A DNA stretch of 64,000 nt. Origin: Isoetes taiwanensis. Lineage: Eukaryota > Streptophyta > Lycopodiopsida > Isoetales > Isoetaceae. Below the pieces are notes generated by a model. The model did not search any database. It was not told where the DNA came from and saw nothing but the letters and a program-made list of their open reading frames with translations. A program made the translations under genes and the position numbers. Location: positions 1,018,800-1,082,799 of the forward strand of contig JAJEKV010000085.1 of assembly GCA_021234155.1 (NCBI GenBank), in the 5' to 3' direction. Positions 1-12,436 of the stretch are shown here, piece by piece; positions within the stretch are counted from its first letter, which is position 1, and every line of letters starts with the position of its first letter.

Positions 1-1185
1 CTTAATCTCATTTGGCTCTGTCATTACCCTCCCATCCGGCAAAGATAAAGAGTGCATAGTAGCTGCATACCTCTTACGCTTTGAAGCTCTAAAAACGACT
101 TATTACAACGATCTCCATCTTTCGGCCGGGTTAATCCGGATTTAACTTCGTGTTGATTGAATTTGGGCCACTTCAAGACCCACGAATAGCATCCATAACT
201 GTTGCAATCTAAAAGAGTCCGTACCCACTTTCTTAAGCTTTTCTAATTCAACATATAACTTACGTCTTTGTCTCTTTTTCTTCACGAACTCGTTCGCTCC
301 CCACCTTTTCGCCAAAAATCTTGACATTTGCCAAAGCCTCAACAATTCTTCGCATACCATGTTGTTGAGATGAAGCCTTTTTAAACCTCGACATCCCGCT
401 TCAAACTCCGCATTAGGCAACCATCTAGTATTCAATTTAAATACCGTTTTCGCTTTTGTCGACTATGAGTAAGTTCACGATTTTCAAGAATTTGAGGACT
501 ATGGTCCGAGGCGCTTGAATGCCAAATAATTAAGCCTCCATAACTTAAGTGGACAAATATCACAAAGCACACTATTTGCATACATTCGATCATGGCGAGC
601 CTGTGACAATCACAGGCCAACCCAATTATTAGTCCAAGTAAAAGATGAATCTCCATCAACTTCCATAAATCCATGTTGAAAGAGTAACTTACGCCCTTCT
701 TTGCCGTTCAAAGCGCTTACAATCGTCCACCACCTAATGCATCTTTGTCTTTGATTCGACCATATTGAAATCCCCTACTAAAAGCCAAGCCACATTTTCT
801 CCCCATTTTGGTATTTTATTACATAAAGAAGCCCATAAAGTTGCTCTTTTTCTAGGAATATTAGATGCATATACATTAATGATACCACATTCTTGAAGTC
901 CTTGCTTCCATTTAATGGTGGCCACCTTTCAAATTTATCTTTTCTTTGTAAATGTGACATGAACATCCATACTCAGGGCTATCATTGTACCACCCGAGCC
1001 TTGCACTGAAGTACTTATTATAGCGAAGTTTGCTTCCCAAACAAAATCATCATTGGAACAACCCTGCCTCTATCACATTTATGCTCTTGAATACATAAAA
1101 TATTTGGTTTAATGTGTTTAATTAAATTAGCCAACCTCTGCCGTTTTTGAGGAGATGAACATGCTCCTCTCACATTCCAAGACAT
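1..1185 (-). pseudogene. LINE (L1-type) ORF2 endonuclease region, decayed, runs off window
   Basis: Reading leftwards from an ATG at 1185 the minus strand opens with SWNVRGA and IQEHKC, then further on INVYASN and VGDFNMVE. This is the order of the apurinic-type endonuclease at the N terminus of plant L1 LINE ORF2. The enzyme nicks target DNA to start target-primed reverse transcription. Frameshifts and stops separate the segments (open pieces at 734-925, 432-674 and 142-435), so it is not functional. The last piece resembles the linker towards the reverse transcriptase, which would lie left of the window. ORF1 remnants lie directly upstream on the same strand. Family assignment is firm; exact limits are not. 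Confidence 0.8.
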
Positions 1186-1189
1186 GATC

Positions 1190-1868
1190 TTAAGCATGAG
1201 GTATTTTGGATTTCTTCTTCCTCCTCTTTTTTGATGAGGCTTGTCCCACTTTTACCTCAGTTTCCTGTGGCTTATATAATATCAAGGCCTGGTCCATGTT
1301 ATGCTCACTAATATCACCAGTATCCTTGTGCCTATCTTCCTCCTCAGATGAATCGTCACCAGCCCCTGACTCTATGATATCACCGTTATCCAGGTTATGC
1401 TTCACCACTGCTTTACTTTTATGCTTTTTAGGACTTTGCCATGCCAACTCATCATTGGAACATTTTACCATCTCCATCTGGTGATGAATCATGAATATCC
1501 TCACCAACCACCATTGGAACTGCTTCTATATCTTTTCCACATTCTTGCGAACCAGATACCTTCTTTTCATCATTCTGGAGCAACTTCTAGCCAGGATTTG
1601 CAGACATATCCATATTTTGCTGTTTATCACCAATGGGATATTCCTTCTGCACATCTACATCCAATATCTTCAAAGAAGGAAACCAACACTTTAACTCACT
1701 GCCATTCAAAAGCTCTAAGTTAAAGCGTGAGAAAAACTCCCCACTCTTCACTATTACCTCCTTAGGAAGACTCTGATCCATTGGTAATGCTACATCAAAC
1801 ACATGCAGGTGAAGTAGCACAGATGCATAAGCAGGTAAATACATCAACTGTTTCAATTGCAAAGGCAT
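1190..1868 (-). pseudogene. LINE ORF1 C-terminal part, decayed
   Basis: Two open minus-strand segments (1587-1868 and 1190-1507) lie immediately upstream of the ORF2 endonuclease start. The second is rich in acidic and lysine residues and ends in a basic KKRRKKKSK stretch, as expected for the variable C-terminal tail of plant LINE ORF1 proteins (RNA-binding chaperones). No zinc knuckle is visible, so the middle of ORF1 is missing. Position right before the endonuclease is the main argument; sequence alone would be weak. Confidence 0.5.
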
Positions 1869-2704
1869 TGCAACCCTTGAAATCTTTGTTCAGTGAGACT
1901 GAGGAAGTAACTAAAATGACAAATGATAAAATAGTGGGCAAAACAAGTATGGAGGTACTAGCCAATGTTTCTGAGGATTTGCCATGTGTTGAGGCTTTAC
2001 AGGTGGTGAAAGGAGATGCTGAGGCACCTAAAGCTACCAAAAGTAATAATGGTGGGTTGGCAGATTTGAGGTCTAATCCTGTTCGCCAAGATCCTCCAAA
2101 TGCTTGGAGATCAAATGACACAATTAACAGATTGAGGAATGCTCATTTTAGTACTTGGGTGCGTAAAGATCTTGCTCATAATTATCAGAGTTCACGTGTG
2201 CAGGAAGCGCTTACTTTCTTGGATCAGGGTAATAAGCAGGATTTTTTTGAAGTGTTGAAAGAGAGGAAAGGGGAGTTTTGCATTACGGTTGTGTGGAGGA
2301 CTTTGTTCCGGGCATTAATGGTTCTCTTTGTTGGAAACAAAGTTTGTGGCATACCGATTATAGAAGTGGATCAATTGGAGCATCGAAAGTGTGTGGCTAA
2401 ACGGTGGCACATTACGTAATTGGGTACTATCTTTGGAAATTATTTTAATTCTACTAAAATTTCTTGTTTGGATTGGTTCTATGCTCGAGGAAGGATGTCT
2501 ATTGCACCTTTTAATTCTTTCAAAGTGTTAGGCAATAATTTCTTTTTGCTGGGATTTGAAGACGAAGCGCCTGTTAATAGATTGACTTCAAGAGGTGTTT
2601 TCTCAATAGGAGGCTCATGTGTCATTTTTCAGCATTATTCACCAGGCTTTTCTGCTGATAATCCTTATAAAGCAATGTTGCCTTGCTGGTTTCAAATTCA
2701 TGGT
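1781..2704 (+). pseudogene. LINE ORF1 N-terminal part with DUF4283-like domain, inverted relative to the rest
   Basis: Two plus-strand open segments follow each other (1781-2419 and 2420-2704). The end of the second reads GFEDEAPVNRLTSRGVFSIG and then IFQHYSPGFSADN, matching the pattern of the DUF4283 domain at the start of plant LINE ORF1. Upstream is a polar N-terminal region. The segment has the opposite orientation to the C-terminal ORF1 and ORF2 pieces at 1-1868. In a twin-primed insertion the inverted 5' segment keeps its downstream end facing the flank and its start at the internal junction, which is what is seen. Confidence 0.65.
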
Positions 2705-2709
2705 TTTTT

Positions 2710-2747
<38 letters not shown>

Positions 2748-2755
2748 CTTTTTTT
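2705..2755. repeat. poly(T) tract
   Basis: A run of about 50 nearly pure T separates the inverted LINE segment from the first 2.34-kb repeat. It may be an insertion-site feature or a retroposon tail. Long Phe or Lys reading frames through it are artefacts. Confidence 0.9.
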
Positions 2756-5092
2756 GATATGCTTTACATCTTTTGATAGGTTGTGCACCCATGGTGCATT
2801 GATAGGTCCTTGATAAAAAACTTTTAGCAAAATTCTATTGCAAGACTATTTTTGATGTAATATCTGTTTTGCCCTTGGGTACCTATGGCTGGCTAGACAG
2901 ATTTGGCACCTTGAAGGTATGTTTTGCAATTGTTGTTGTAAATTTATAGTATTTAATGGACATGGTGGTTTTAAAGGGCATTTGGCAATAGCACATTATG
3001 TGCAACGTGGTTATGTACACAAGGCATCTTTGCCCTAAATATTTGGTTCACTATTTGGAACCCTAAGCGGGCAAAACCATCTGCAAACCCTAAATCCGAA
3101 ATTAGGGTCTGCCGTGCTCACAAAACGGCGCCTGAAGTATTTGATGCTGTGATACAGCCTTGCCATTGCCAAACTTCATTAAGATCTGTGCATTCTCCAG
3201 CTACTTCAAAACATTCAGAGGCCTCTGATTCACTTGCTCACCATTTCTAGTATTTGGAATTCGTATTGTATCTCAAGTCTATTTACATAAAAATGATTTT
3301 AGTTCGGTCTGGCTCACAAAACGGCGCCTTTTATTTGCTGTTGTGCTATAACTTTGCCGTTCTACAAGATAAGCTGTGCATTTTCCAGCAACTTGGATCC
3401 TGCTGTGTCTTGCTATGTCTTGTGAAAATCTCTGTTCAAATGATAATAGCAAGTGCCGTCATTCATGCACTAGAAAATAAGACACATGAGTTAAACCCCA
3501 TTTGATTTGATCTATCTGCTGGATCTATCCTTTGCAAGCCCATCTACCAAAATCGTTTTTGGGCAGCGGAATATTGCCATGGCGAGAACTCCTTGTATCT
3601 GATGGAGGCGCCTGTGGCCTTACAAAATGCTTCGACTAGTGCACATGGTATTCAACCTGCTGGAAACAGGTTTTAAATTACACGTCATTTTATCTCATTT
3701 ATTCCGTTATCTAGAAATATGCTCTGTGGCTATTAGTAGAGATGTACAGTCCTGAAAAAATGCTATGAGCACTTGGCTTTTTAAGCTAATCTTTGTCATA
3801 ACTTGTTGAAGATTTTGAACTGGTTTATGAACTATTTCCTTCACTTAACTGCACTATTCCATACATTTTTCGTAGCAGAACAATTTCCTAGCACTTGTTT
3901 ATCTCTTGTTTATCTTTGCTCTAAGCCTATAGACAGTTTGTCTTTACTCAATTTGTGTTCAATATATTATCCATTTTCTGTAGATTCTAACTTTGGGCAA
4001 AGGGTTACAAAGGGTGATCGGTTATAAACCGAGAGGAACCAATGTACCTTTTGGCCCTTGCTTTATTACCCTTATCAGGCTAACAAAGTATTGTTTGGCT
4101 GCAGGTACGGGTCCTCTCTTCCCTTTGTATCTCATTTGCTTCGCTTAGTTTATTATCTGCTGAAGATGGATTTGGAGACTTCGTTTGTCAAATGAAACTA
4201 TCATGGGAGCTGCTGACAGCATAAAGAGTTCTGAATAGAATTAATCATAGGATGAAAAGCACCTCCAGGTGTGTATTATGAAAGTAAATTTATGAGCAAC
4301 CTAAGGTATGCAGTTCTCAGGCTATTTTCAAGATGCTTTTATTGTAAGCAATCTGGAATAGAGTTTAGATAACAGTCAGCCTATGACGGCTGATTTCATT
4401 GTCCTTCTACATTTGTGCGCATGTACTAGAATAATATATATAGCACTACTGTACCATTGGCTTAAACATGCAGTGGTGTTCTTGTCCTATATGCTTTCGT
4501 CTTTGTGCATTAAGCCTTACAATGTGGCTGGATTTGTGGCTGCTCTCGCTTGTCTATTTGATTAATACAAAGGATTTCTTATCACTAATTTGAAATAGAT
4601 GTATGTTATAAATGGCCACATTGAATATTTGACGTTTCTATTCTACTTTATGGCATAGATCCTTGGGTGCTTGTTAACCTGATTTTAAAACAGTGTGTCC
4701 AGACACAAGAGATATTGAATACTTGCATTGAATACTTGCACGATTATGCGTATGTATGTAAGACTTAATAAAGGTTTCATTCCATTGGATTTTGAGAAAA
4801 ATGTTAAACATGGGGATCTGAGGCTGTTTTGCATGTTAAGGCATATGTAAGGAAGACTTAATAAAGCTTGTTGTCTACTGGATTTTGTATCTGGAACCAT
4901 TGAAATCTTGTCTGAATGTAGACTATGGACTAGTTTTTTGACTTGTATTTACATTATCTTGTTACAAATTGGGGTGCTTGAGGCTAAAGGATATTGAGTA
5001 CCGGTTTCATACGAAATTTCGTATCCGGATTGATAATACAGCTACTGGGATTGACCAGGGCTGATGTTTGACCTAGGGATCTAGGTTTGACC
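2756..5092 (+). repeat. 2.34-kb direct repeat, copy A
   Basis: This segment reappears at 5992-8327 with a constant offset of 3,236 bp (3,234 after a 2-bp deletion near 4420). I count about a dozen differences plus a small divergent patch near the right end. It begins GATATGCTTTACATC and ends TAGGTTTGACC. Inside, a short motif containing CTCACAAAACGGCGCC occurs twice (about 3115 and 3310). Short open stretches (3254-3505, 3803-4027) show no family I recognise. It could be noncoding sequence, introns or UTR of a duplicated locus. Confidence 0.95.
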
Positions 5093-5991
5093 GGGTTTTT
5101 TTTTTAGACACTTCGATTCCTTGGTTTAACCAGGGTTGCTTGTGTCCTTTTAGCCTCATCCCTAATGTCCATAGAGTAATAGATAACTGTTGTTTTTTGA
5201 GCAGGGTTCTCACAACTTAACTGGCTGAATTTCGGATGAAAATAGATACTTGGAAGAAATGGACTTTTAAGTAATCCAACCTACATGGAATAGTGAGATG
5301 TCTGCTTTGGGGTATGCAGCTAGTAAAATGGCCCAAATAGGGCAGTGCAGACCATATTGAGTTGCATTAAAAACAGTGACATTCATGAGCTAATACATGA
5401 GAAGGAGGCCCTTAGGAAGCCAGGGGACTATTCATTGGCATTCATTAATATTTCTTACTTGGCATTGAATAATAATTTTTCATTACAGGAACAAAATACT
5501 AGGATGAAGTGGGATCTAAAATTATTCCTCCAGTCTCCCACGAGGAACGCAGAGGTGACAACTTCATAGAGGTGACAACTTTGGAGTATGCTAAAATAAA
5601 ATGGTAAGTCCCAAGAAAGTCATTATTCAATCTACACAAAAGGGTGAGGATCATGATCCACAACCATATTTGCCATTTGGCTATAAATCATATCTGCCAT
5701 TTGGCTTTATAAAAAATGCCATATTTATGGTTATTATTTTACAACCAAGCATAGCTGTGGTGCGTGATGTGAAGAATACAATACATTCACCACAAGGGTT
5801 CCATCGACTCAAATATAGGTACTAAGGTATGCTCCTTTGGTGCTTTAATTAGTCTTGATAACTTAAGGATGGAAAATATAGGGTAGGGACTGACCTCTGA
5901 TGTAAAGGTAGGGGTCAGCCTTCCCTTGAATTACAGCATACTTGCCATGAGGTCAGCCATATCCTACGGTTGGAGGTAGGATTTTTTTATT
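5093..5991. other. Spacer between the two 2.34-kb repeats
   Basis: About 900 bp present once. It contains three partial echoes of TTTGACC/TTTAACC near its left edge and short open stretches at 5345-5569 and 5601-5825 without recognisable domains. No gene call is supported. Confidence 0.5.
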
Positions 5992-8325
5992 GATATGCTT
6001 TACATCTTTTGATAGGTTGTGCACCCATGGTGCATTGATAGGTCCTTGATAAAAAACTTTCAGCAAAATTCTATTGCAAGACTATTTTTGATGTAATATC
6101 TGTTTTGCCCTTGGGTACCTATGGCTGGCTAGACAGATTTGGCACCTTGAAGGTATGTTTTGCAATTGTTGTTGTAAATTTATAGTATTTAATGGACATG
6201 GTGGTTTTAAAGGGCATTTGGCAATAGCACATTATGTGCAACGTGGTTATGTACACAAGGCATCTTTGCCCTAAATATTTGGTTCACTATTTGGAACCCT
6301 AAGCGGGCAAAACCATCTGCAAACCCTAAATCCGAAATTAGGGTCTGCCGTGCTCACAAAACGGCGCCTGAAGTATTTGATGCTGTGATACAGCCTTGCC
6401 ATTGCCAAACTTCATTAAGATCTGTGCATTCTCCAGCTACTTCAAAACATTCAGAGGCCTCTGATTCACTTGCTCACCATTTCTAGTATTTGGAATTCGT
6501 ATTGTATCTCAAGTCTATTTACATAAAAATGATTTTAGTTCGGTCTGGCTCACAAAACGGCGCCTTTTATTTGCTGCTGTGCTATAACTTTGCCGTTCTA
6601 CAAGATAAGATGTGCATTTTCCAGCAACTTGGATCCTGCTGTGTCTTGCTATGTCTTGTGAAAATCTCTGTTCAAATGATAATAGCAAGTGCCGTCATTC
6701 ATGCACTAGAAAATAAGACACATGAGTTAAACCCCATTTGATTTGATCTATCTGCTGGATCTATCCTTTGCAAGCCCATCTACCAAAATCGTTTTTGGGC
6801 AGCGGAATATTGCCATGGCGAGAACTCCTTGTATCTGATGGAGGCGCCTGTGGCCTTACAAAATGCTTCGACTAGTGCACATGGTATTCAACCTGCTGGA
6901 AACAGGTTTTAAATTACACGTCATTTTATCTCATTTATTCCGTTATCTAGAAATATGCTCTGTGGCTATTAGTAGAGATGTACAGTCCTGAAAAAATGCT
7001 ATGAGCACTTGGCTTTTTAAGCTAATCTTTGTCATAACTTGTTGAAGATTTTGAACTGGTTTATGAACTATTTCCTTCACTTAACCGCACTATTCCATAC
7101 ATTTTTCGTAGCAGAACAATTTCCTAGCACTTGTTTATCTCTTGTTTATCTTTGCTCTAAGCCTATAGACAGTTTGTCTTTACTCAATTTGTGTTCAATA
7201 TATTATCCATTTTCTGTAGATTCTAACTTTGGGCAAAGGGTTACAAAGGGTGATCGGTTATAAACCGAGAGGAACCAATGTACCTTTTGGCCCTTGCTTT
7301 ATTACCCTTATCAGGCTAACAAAGTATTGTTTGGCTGCAGGTACGGGTCCTCTCTTCCCTTTGTATCTCATTTGCTTCGCTTAGTTTATTATCTGCTGAA
7401 GATGGATTTGGAGACTTCGTTTGTCAAATGAAACTATCATGGGAGCTGCTGACAGCATAAAGAGTTCTGAATAGAATTAATCATAGGATGAAAAGCACCT
7501 CCAGGTGTGTATTATGAAAGTAAATTTATGAGCAACCTAAGGTATGCAGTTCTCAGGCTATTTTCATGATGCTTTTATTGTAAGCAATCTGGAATAGAGT
7601 TTAGATAACAGTCAGCCTATGACGGCTGATTTCATTGTCCTTCTACATTTGTGCATGTACTAGAATAATATATATAGCACTACTGTACCATTGGCTTAAA
7701 CATGCAGTGGTGTTCTTGTCCTATATGCTTTCGTCTTTGTGCATTAAGCCTTACAATGTGGCTGGATTTGTGGCTGCTCTCGCTTGTCTATTTGATTAAT
7801 ACAAAGGATTTCTTATCACTGATTTGAAATAGATGTATGTTATAAATGGCCACATTGAATATTTGACGTTTCTATTCTACTTTATGGCATAGATCCTTGG
7901 GTGCTTGTTAACCTGATTTTAAAACAGTGTGTCCAGACACAAGAGATATTGAATACTTGCATTGAATACTTGCACGATTATGCGTATGTATGTAAGACTT
8001 AATAAAGGTTTCATTCCATTGGATTTTGAGAAAAATGTTAAACATGGGGATCTGAGGCTGTTTTGCATGTTAAGGCATATGTAAGGAAGACTTAATAAAG
8101 CTTGTTGTCTACTGGATTTTGTATCTGGAACCATTGAAATCTTGTCTGAATGTAGACTATGGACTAGTTTTTTGACTTGTATTTACATTATCTTGTTACA
8201 AATTGGGGTGCTTGAGGCTAAAGGATATTGAGTACCGGTTTCATACGAAATTTCGTAGCCGGATTGATAATCTGACTCTTTGGGATTGACCAGGGCTGAT
8301 GTTTGACCTAGGGATCTAGGTTTGA

Positions 8326-8327
<2 letters not shown>
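5992..8327 (+). repeat. 2.34-kb direct repeat, copy B
   Basis: Second copy of the 2756-5092 sequence in the same orientation. Differences from copy A include a 2-bp deletion near 7655 and a patch near 8265-8280. A poly(T) tract of a minus-strand retroposon abuts its right end, while a LINE abuts the left end of copy A. The original duplicated unit may therefore have been the full 3.2 kb. Confidence 0.95.
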
Positions 8328-8359
<32 letters not shown>

Positions 8360-9731
8360 AAGGTAAGATAAATTTATATTCAGATAGGAAGAATTACATC
8401 AGAAAGATCCCGCAAGGATCAAATAACCTTGAAGTACAGAGGATCCCATGTGGATCAAATATAATATTTGAAGCTTGGTACTCATAATTTTTTCTCAACC
8501 TCTTCTTCCAACTAACTAGTACTATAGGATCAGAATCAACATCTTCCCAAATTAGAGGAATACTACTGAGGAGACAAATATAAATTTTCCTCAAGCTACG
8601 AATATACCTTGAATGCTCTGTATACCACCTCTTGCAAGAGTAGAGAGCCGAGCAGAGAGAAAGGCATGAAGAAAACATGAGCAATCTCCCGCATTGCTCA
8701 AGGAAGCTAACACAGCTCCAAATAACCCATGCTGCAAATTAATCAATACTAATTGTACCAGGAAAGATGTTGCATTGTCAGGATATATGCAGTCGGCCTA
8801 GAATGAATGTAGCCATCAGAAATGCTGCATTGTCGGGATATGAAGCAGTCAGCCTGTACTAGACCCCAAAGCCCAGCTACCAGACTCCTCCCTAAAGTCC
8901 GGCTCAAGATATATAAGCTTCATCCTGCTCAAAAAAATTCCCTAGCTCGACATCTCAAACAGTCCAATAAAATATTAAAAGCCTCATCCTGCATTGAAGA
9001 TCCCTAGCTCCGCAATTTGACCCGGTTCGATCTCATCAAAAAATCTGAAGAGTCAGGCTAATCTATTCTTCTTCTTTTTCAAGAAACAACTCTACACCTT
9101 TCCGCTAGTAGGAAAGAGCAAGAGGAAGGGAAAGGCTTCTGGCATTACAGACCTGAAGAAAGAATAAAGCTGCCAATTAACTAGAAATTTGAAGCATCTT
9201 CTCTCATAGCCCTGCATCTTAATTACTCAACCTTATAGGCAATCTGAGCCATTTCGGTGTGCATCCACAAAGGAAAAGGAGGAAGCAACGGCCAGCCCAG
9301 CCCCAAAAAATTTATGCCTTTCAAGAAAGGGCAAGAAAGAAACGAATGGGCTGCTGGCCAGAATAATCTCTGTTTGATCTATGGAAAAACACAATGCTTA
9401 CCTAGACTGGAAGCATCAGAGTAAAGATCCACGTTAGTGGATAATGTCGAGAAATTTGGAGAGGCCGCCATGAAGAAACTCAAGAAGACCAGAAAAGCGG
9501 TAGCTTGGATGGAGGCGAATCGAAAACCGAGATGCCAAAACCCTTGTGCTAGCCATCGGATCTAGAAACAGAAGAAATTTGCAGCCACCAACTGCGGTTA
9601 CCGATAGCAAGGATTAGGGGCGGCCCCTTTCCCTGCCGCCGCCCTAGCCGTGAAGGCGCCAAGAAACCATCTGCGCCAAGTCCTCTTCCTTCTTCTGCGC
9701 TTCCAGATCCCACCGGATCTATTGCTTCCAA
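8328..9731 (-). mobile_element. Poly(A)-tailed retroposon, family X copy 1
   Basis: A run of 31 T (8328-8358) reads as a poly(A) tail on the minus strand. The sequence beyond it shares many short blocks in the same order with 20016-20790: GGATCAAATATAAT, CTCTCAACCTCTTCTTC (degenerate here), GATGTTGCATTGTCAGGAT, CAAAGCCCAGC, CCCTAGCTCGACA. The far end is GC-rich (about 9600-9700), like a 5' end. Open minus-strand stretches (8394-8684, 9549-9731) show no firm domain. It may be a LINE 3' part or a non-autonomous retroposon. The 5' limit is a guess. Confidence 0.55.
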
Positions 9732-9855
9732 AGTTCCTTATCTCTATTGCTAATGGTATTGGTAAGCATATATCTCATTCAATTCTCAGGGAAATGTTGT
9801 CTTTTGCACCATGTCTACTGTATGTTTTCCTGATGCCCTTTCTGGGATCAGGAAA

Positions 9856-10932
9856 TTTCCAATACCAATGACATCAAAATGGTGATCTGGTGCTACACTG
9901 AAGGATGTCTTTTTACAGTTTCAAATGGTAATCTTTTGGAAGCAACAATTTTTTGTATGTTTTGTGTATCGAATCTCTTAGCTTGGGTTACATAAGTTAA
10001 TTCCTTATAGGGATGTTGACAGCTACCAGGATTTTTAGAACATGATTGACAAGTTTGACCATAGAACTTGGGTTATTGAGCCTAAGTATCCATCTCATGG
10101 AGATTATCTCGTCGAATTATACTATTTTTCATGTTTTCCTTTTTCTTTAGCGTTAGCCATGGAAGGGGATAGGGATTCTTTGCCATGCAGATATTGAGTT
10201 CTCAGTTTACATGTTAGGTTGCCACTGCTTGTTATTGATCACAGTTGATTCTTTATCTCCTCGGTCGTTACTAGAGTATGTATATAGCAATATCACATAT
10301 AGAAATTCATTGAACACTTCTTTAATTTTTTCTTATATCTAAGAGTCTTTCTGATTCAGATGTCGATGTTTTAGATCAGAGATGTCTGCATTTAAGGTTC
10401 GGTTTAGCATACCCTTAAGATTTCTGAGAAAATTGGATGTATATGCACGTTCTTTCTACAGGAGAAAGGATTTATCAGTGCTTGAGAACATAGAAAATGT
10501 GCTTGAATCAAGTTTCTTTGAATCTCAAATTGGTGCACATGAGGACTTGAGTGCAGATTCTAGTGTATGCTATGTATATCATATTCAAGAGGGTAAGCAA
10601 GTAATATCTTTAGAATTCTTTTTGAGCCTGGCACTCTATTTCAAAGGGTGACAATTAATGTCCAATCTTTTCATATTCCAGTTCCTTTAATTTTGTAGGT
10701 GTTTTTCAAACAAAGAAAGTTGTACCAGACCAAATCTGTGATAATGCTAATTGTGAGTCCTTTTCGCTCTAGTTGCCTTGTGGAGTGGTTACGGTCAATA
10801 ACAACTACTAGACAGTATGCTCATCTCACCTTTCGCAGTTTAACTTTATCTACGGATAGTTTTGTCACAGTAATCTACATTACAGGTCATTTAACATTTA
10901 ATGTTCTTTTCGGAAAATTTTCCATATTGTAA
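9856..10932 (+). pseudogene. Exon-like remnants of an unrecognised plant gene
   Basis: Three stretches look like former exons. One near 9860-9950 reads NTNDIKMVIWCYTEGC; one near 10015-10100 reads MIDKFDHRTWVIEPKYPSHG after a stop. A longer one at 10382-10577 is followed by a GTAAGC donor at about 10593. Joining that donor to the AG before 10699 continues the frame with VFQTKKVVPDQICDNANC, after which the frame soon stops. The composition looks like real protein, but I do not recognise the family. Stops within exons argue for a pseudogene. It could equally be noise. Confidence 0.3.
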
Positions 10933-12030
10933 GTATCCCATTGCGTAGGCCATAATATTGGTCTATCTATATCACTTACAGATACAGAGTTGCTGTTCAC
11001 AAAAGCTGCATATCAATTTCCATAAGCTTGGTCTTCGGTTCTCTTATTGATTGTCATAGGCTTAATAATTATCTTGTAGTAATTATACAAAGAGTGATAA
11101 TCTCATGCATTATTGTGTGCACTTTGTTAGCATTTAGAAGTTGAAAGAGAGTGGCTATTGTTGTATGTATTTGTGGTTTTTATAGGGCATATTATGCTTG
11201 GCACAGTTATGTTTTGCCTATGATAGACCATGTCTATTAGTTGGCTAATTGCTGCAGACAGGGAGCGAGACCTGTGATATCCTATTGTATCCTATAGCTT
11301 CTAGCTTTGTTTACTTGCAGTCTTGAGCTTCTTGAGCCATGCCCCTAGATTGTTTCAATCTATGTTCATTTAAGCTTATAAGATTGATTATGAACATTAT
11401 ATATGGACCTTAACTAACTCCCCATGCACAACCATATCAATGAAATTCCAGATTAGCAGTCTTGGTATTGGCCATCCACTGGTCAAAACTTAAAACATAG
11501 GAATTGCACCGCACCCCCTGCATCAATGCTCATATATGGCTATGATTCCTAAAGGTGGAACTGTTGTTGATGCCTTAGAACATAAAAACAACAAAATAAC
11601 GCCTCTTGCTACAAGGTTTGTAAAGCACAGGCAAAAAGAATAATAAACATCTCATGTCAAGGATCTCAAGTCATAAGCACCATGCTAGAAATAGGCTTGG
11701 TCCATGTACAATTCATAAACAAAAGAAAACAAAACAAAACAACACAAAACAAAACCCCTCGTTTAAACCATTAATAACCACCAACACATTAAATGACCCA
11801 AAAGAACCATAAAAACGAAACGACAACAAGAAACATGAAAAATCACCCTCAGGCCACCAGAGGGCAACCCTTCGTGTGCACCTTGTTTTTATAGGACTCT
11901 TGGAAAAACTCAAAAAAATTAATTCTAAAATATATGTGGAGATACATTCTTAGTAATGTTTTGGCTAATAAGACTTGCGCTCATCGATCAAGTCTCCTGA
12001 ACCTCTCCCCTGAGCTTGTGTCATAATTAT

Positions 12031-12355
12031 TCCTTCCCATCTCAAGACTTGTCGTCCTTGATCATCTGCCTCACGGGTATAAGTCCTTTCCTTCCCGTCT
12101 CAAGACCGACGTACTCGATCGTCTGCCTCGCGGGTATAAGCTATTTCATTTCCGTCTCACAATCGATCGTACTCAATCATCTGTCTTGCGGGAATAACTT
12201 CTTTAAAGACTGCTTATACTCAATCATCTGTCTTGAAGAATTCCATCCCATCTCAAAGACTAATCGAACTCGATTATTTGTCTTGAGAAGTAACAATCTT
12301 TTCATAAAGCTAATCAACTGAGTATCTGCTTCGAAAGGTTTTTTCCCATCTCCAA
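12031..12355. repeat. Imperfect minisatellite, about 57-bp unit
   Basis: At least three good and two or three degenerate units repeat the pattern TCCCRTCTCAAGAC, then TACTCRATCRTCTG, then CTTGCGGGTATAA. Units shorten and diverge towards the right. The same array is at 43,289-43,613. Confidence 0.8.
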
Positions 12356-12436
12356 GCACTATTTCATTATATGTGCATAAAACTTGATTTTTTTGATCAT
12401 TTTCTAAATTCTCACATCGATGAGGTTTTCCGTGCC

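Noticed and set aside
2620-2830. Open frames of Phe (plus) or Lys (minus) through the poly(T) tract
   Set aside because: Low-complexity translation of a homopolymer; no protein evidence.
2756-8327. Calling the two 2.34-kb repeats LTRs of one retrotransposon
   Set aside because: Ends are not TG...CA, no primer site or polypurine tract is convincing, and the 0.9-kb interior has no coding; duplication is simpler.
11713-11913. Minus-strand 66-codon frame with Phe/Cys tail
   Set aside because: The tail translates an AAAAC-type simple repeat; no domain is present.
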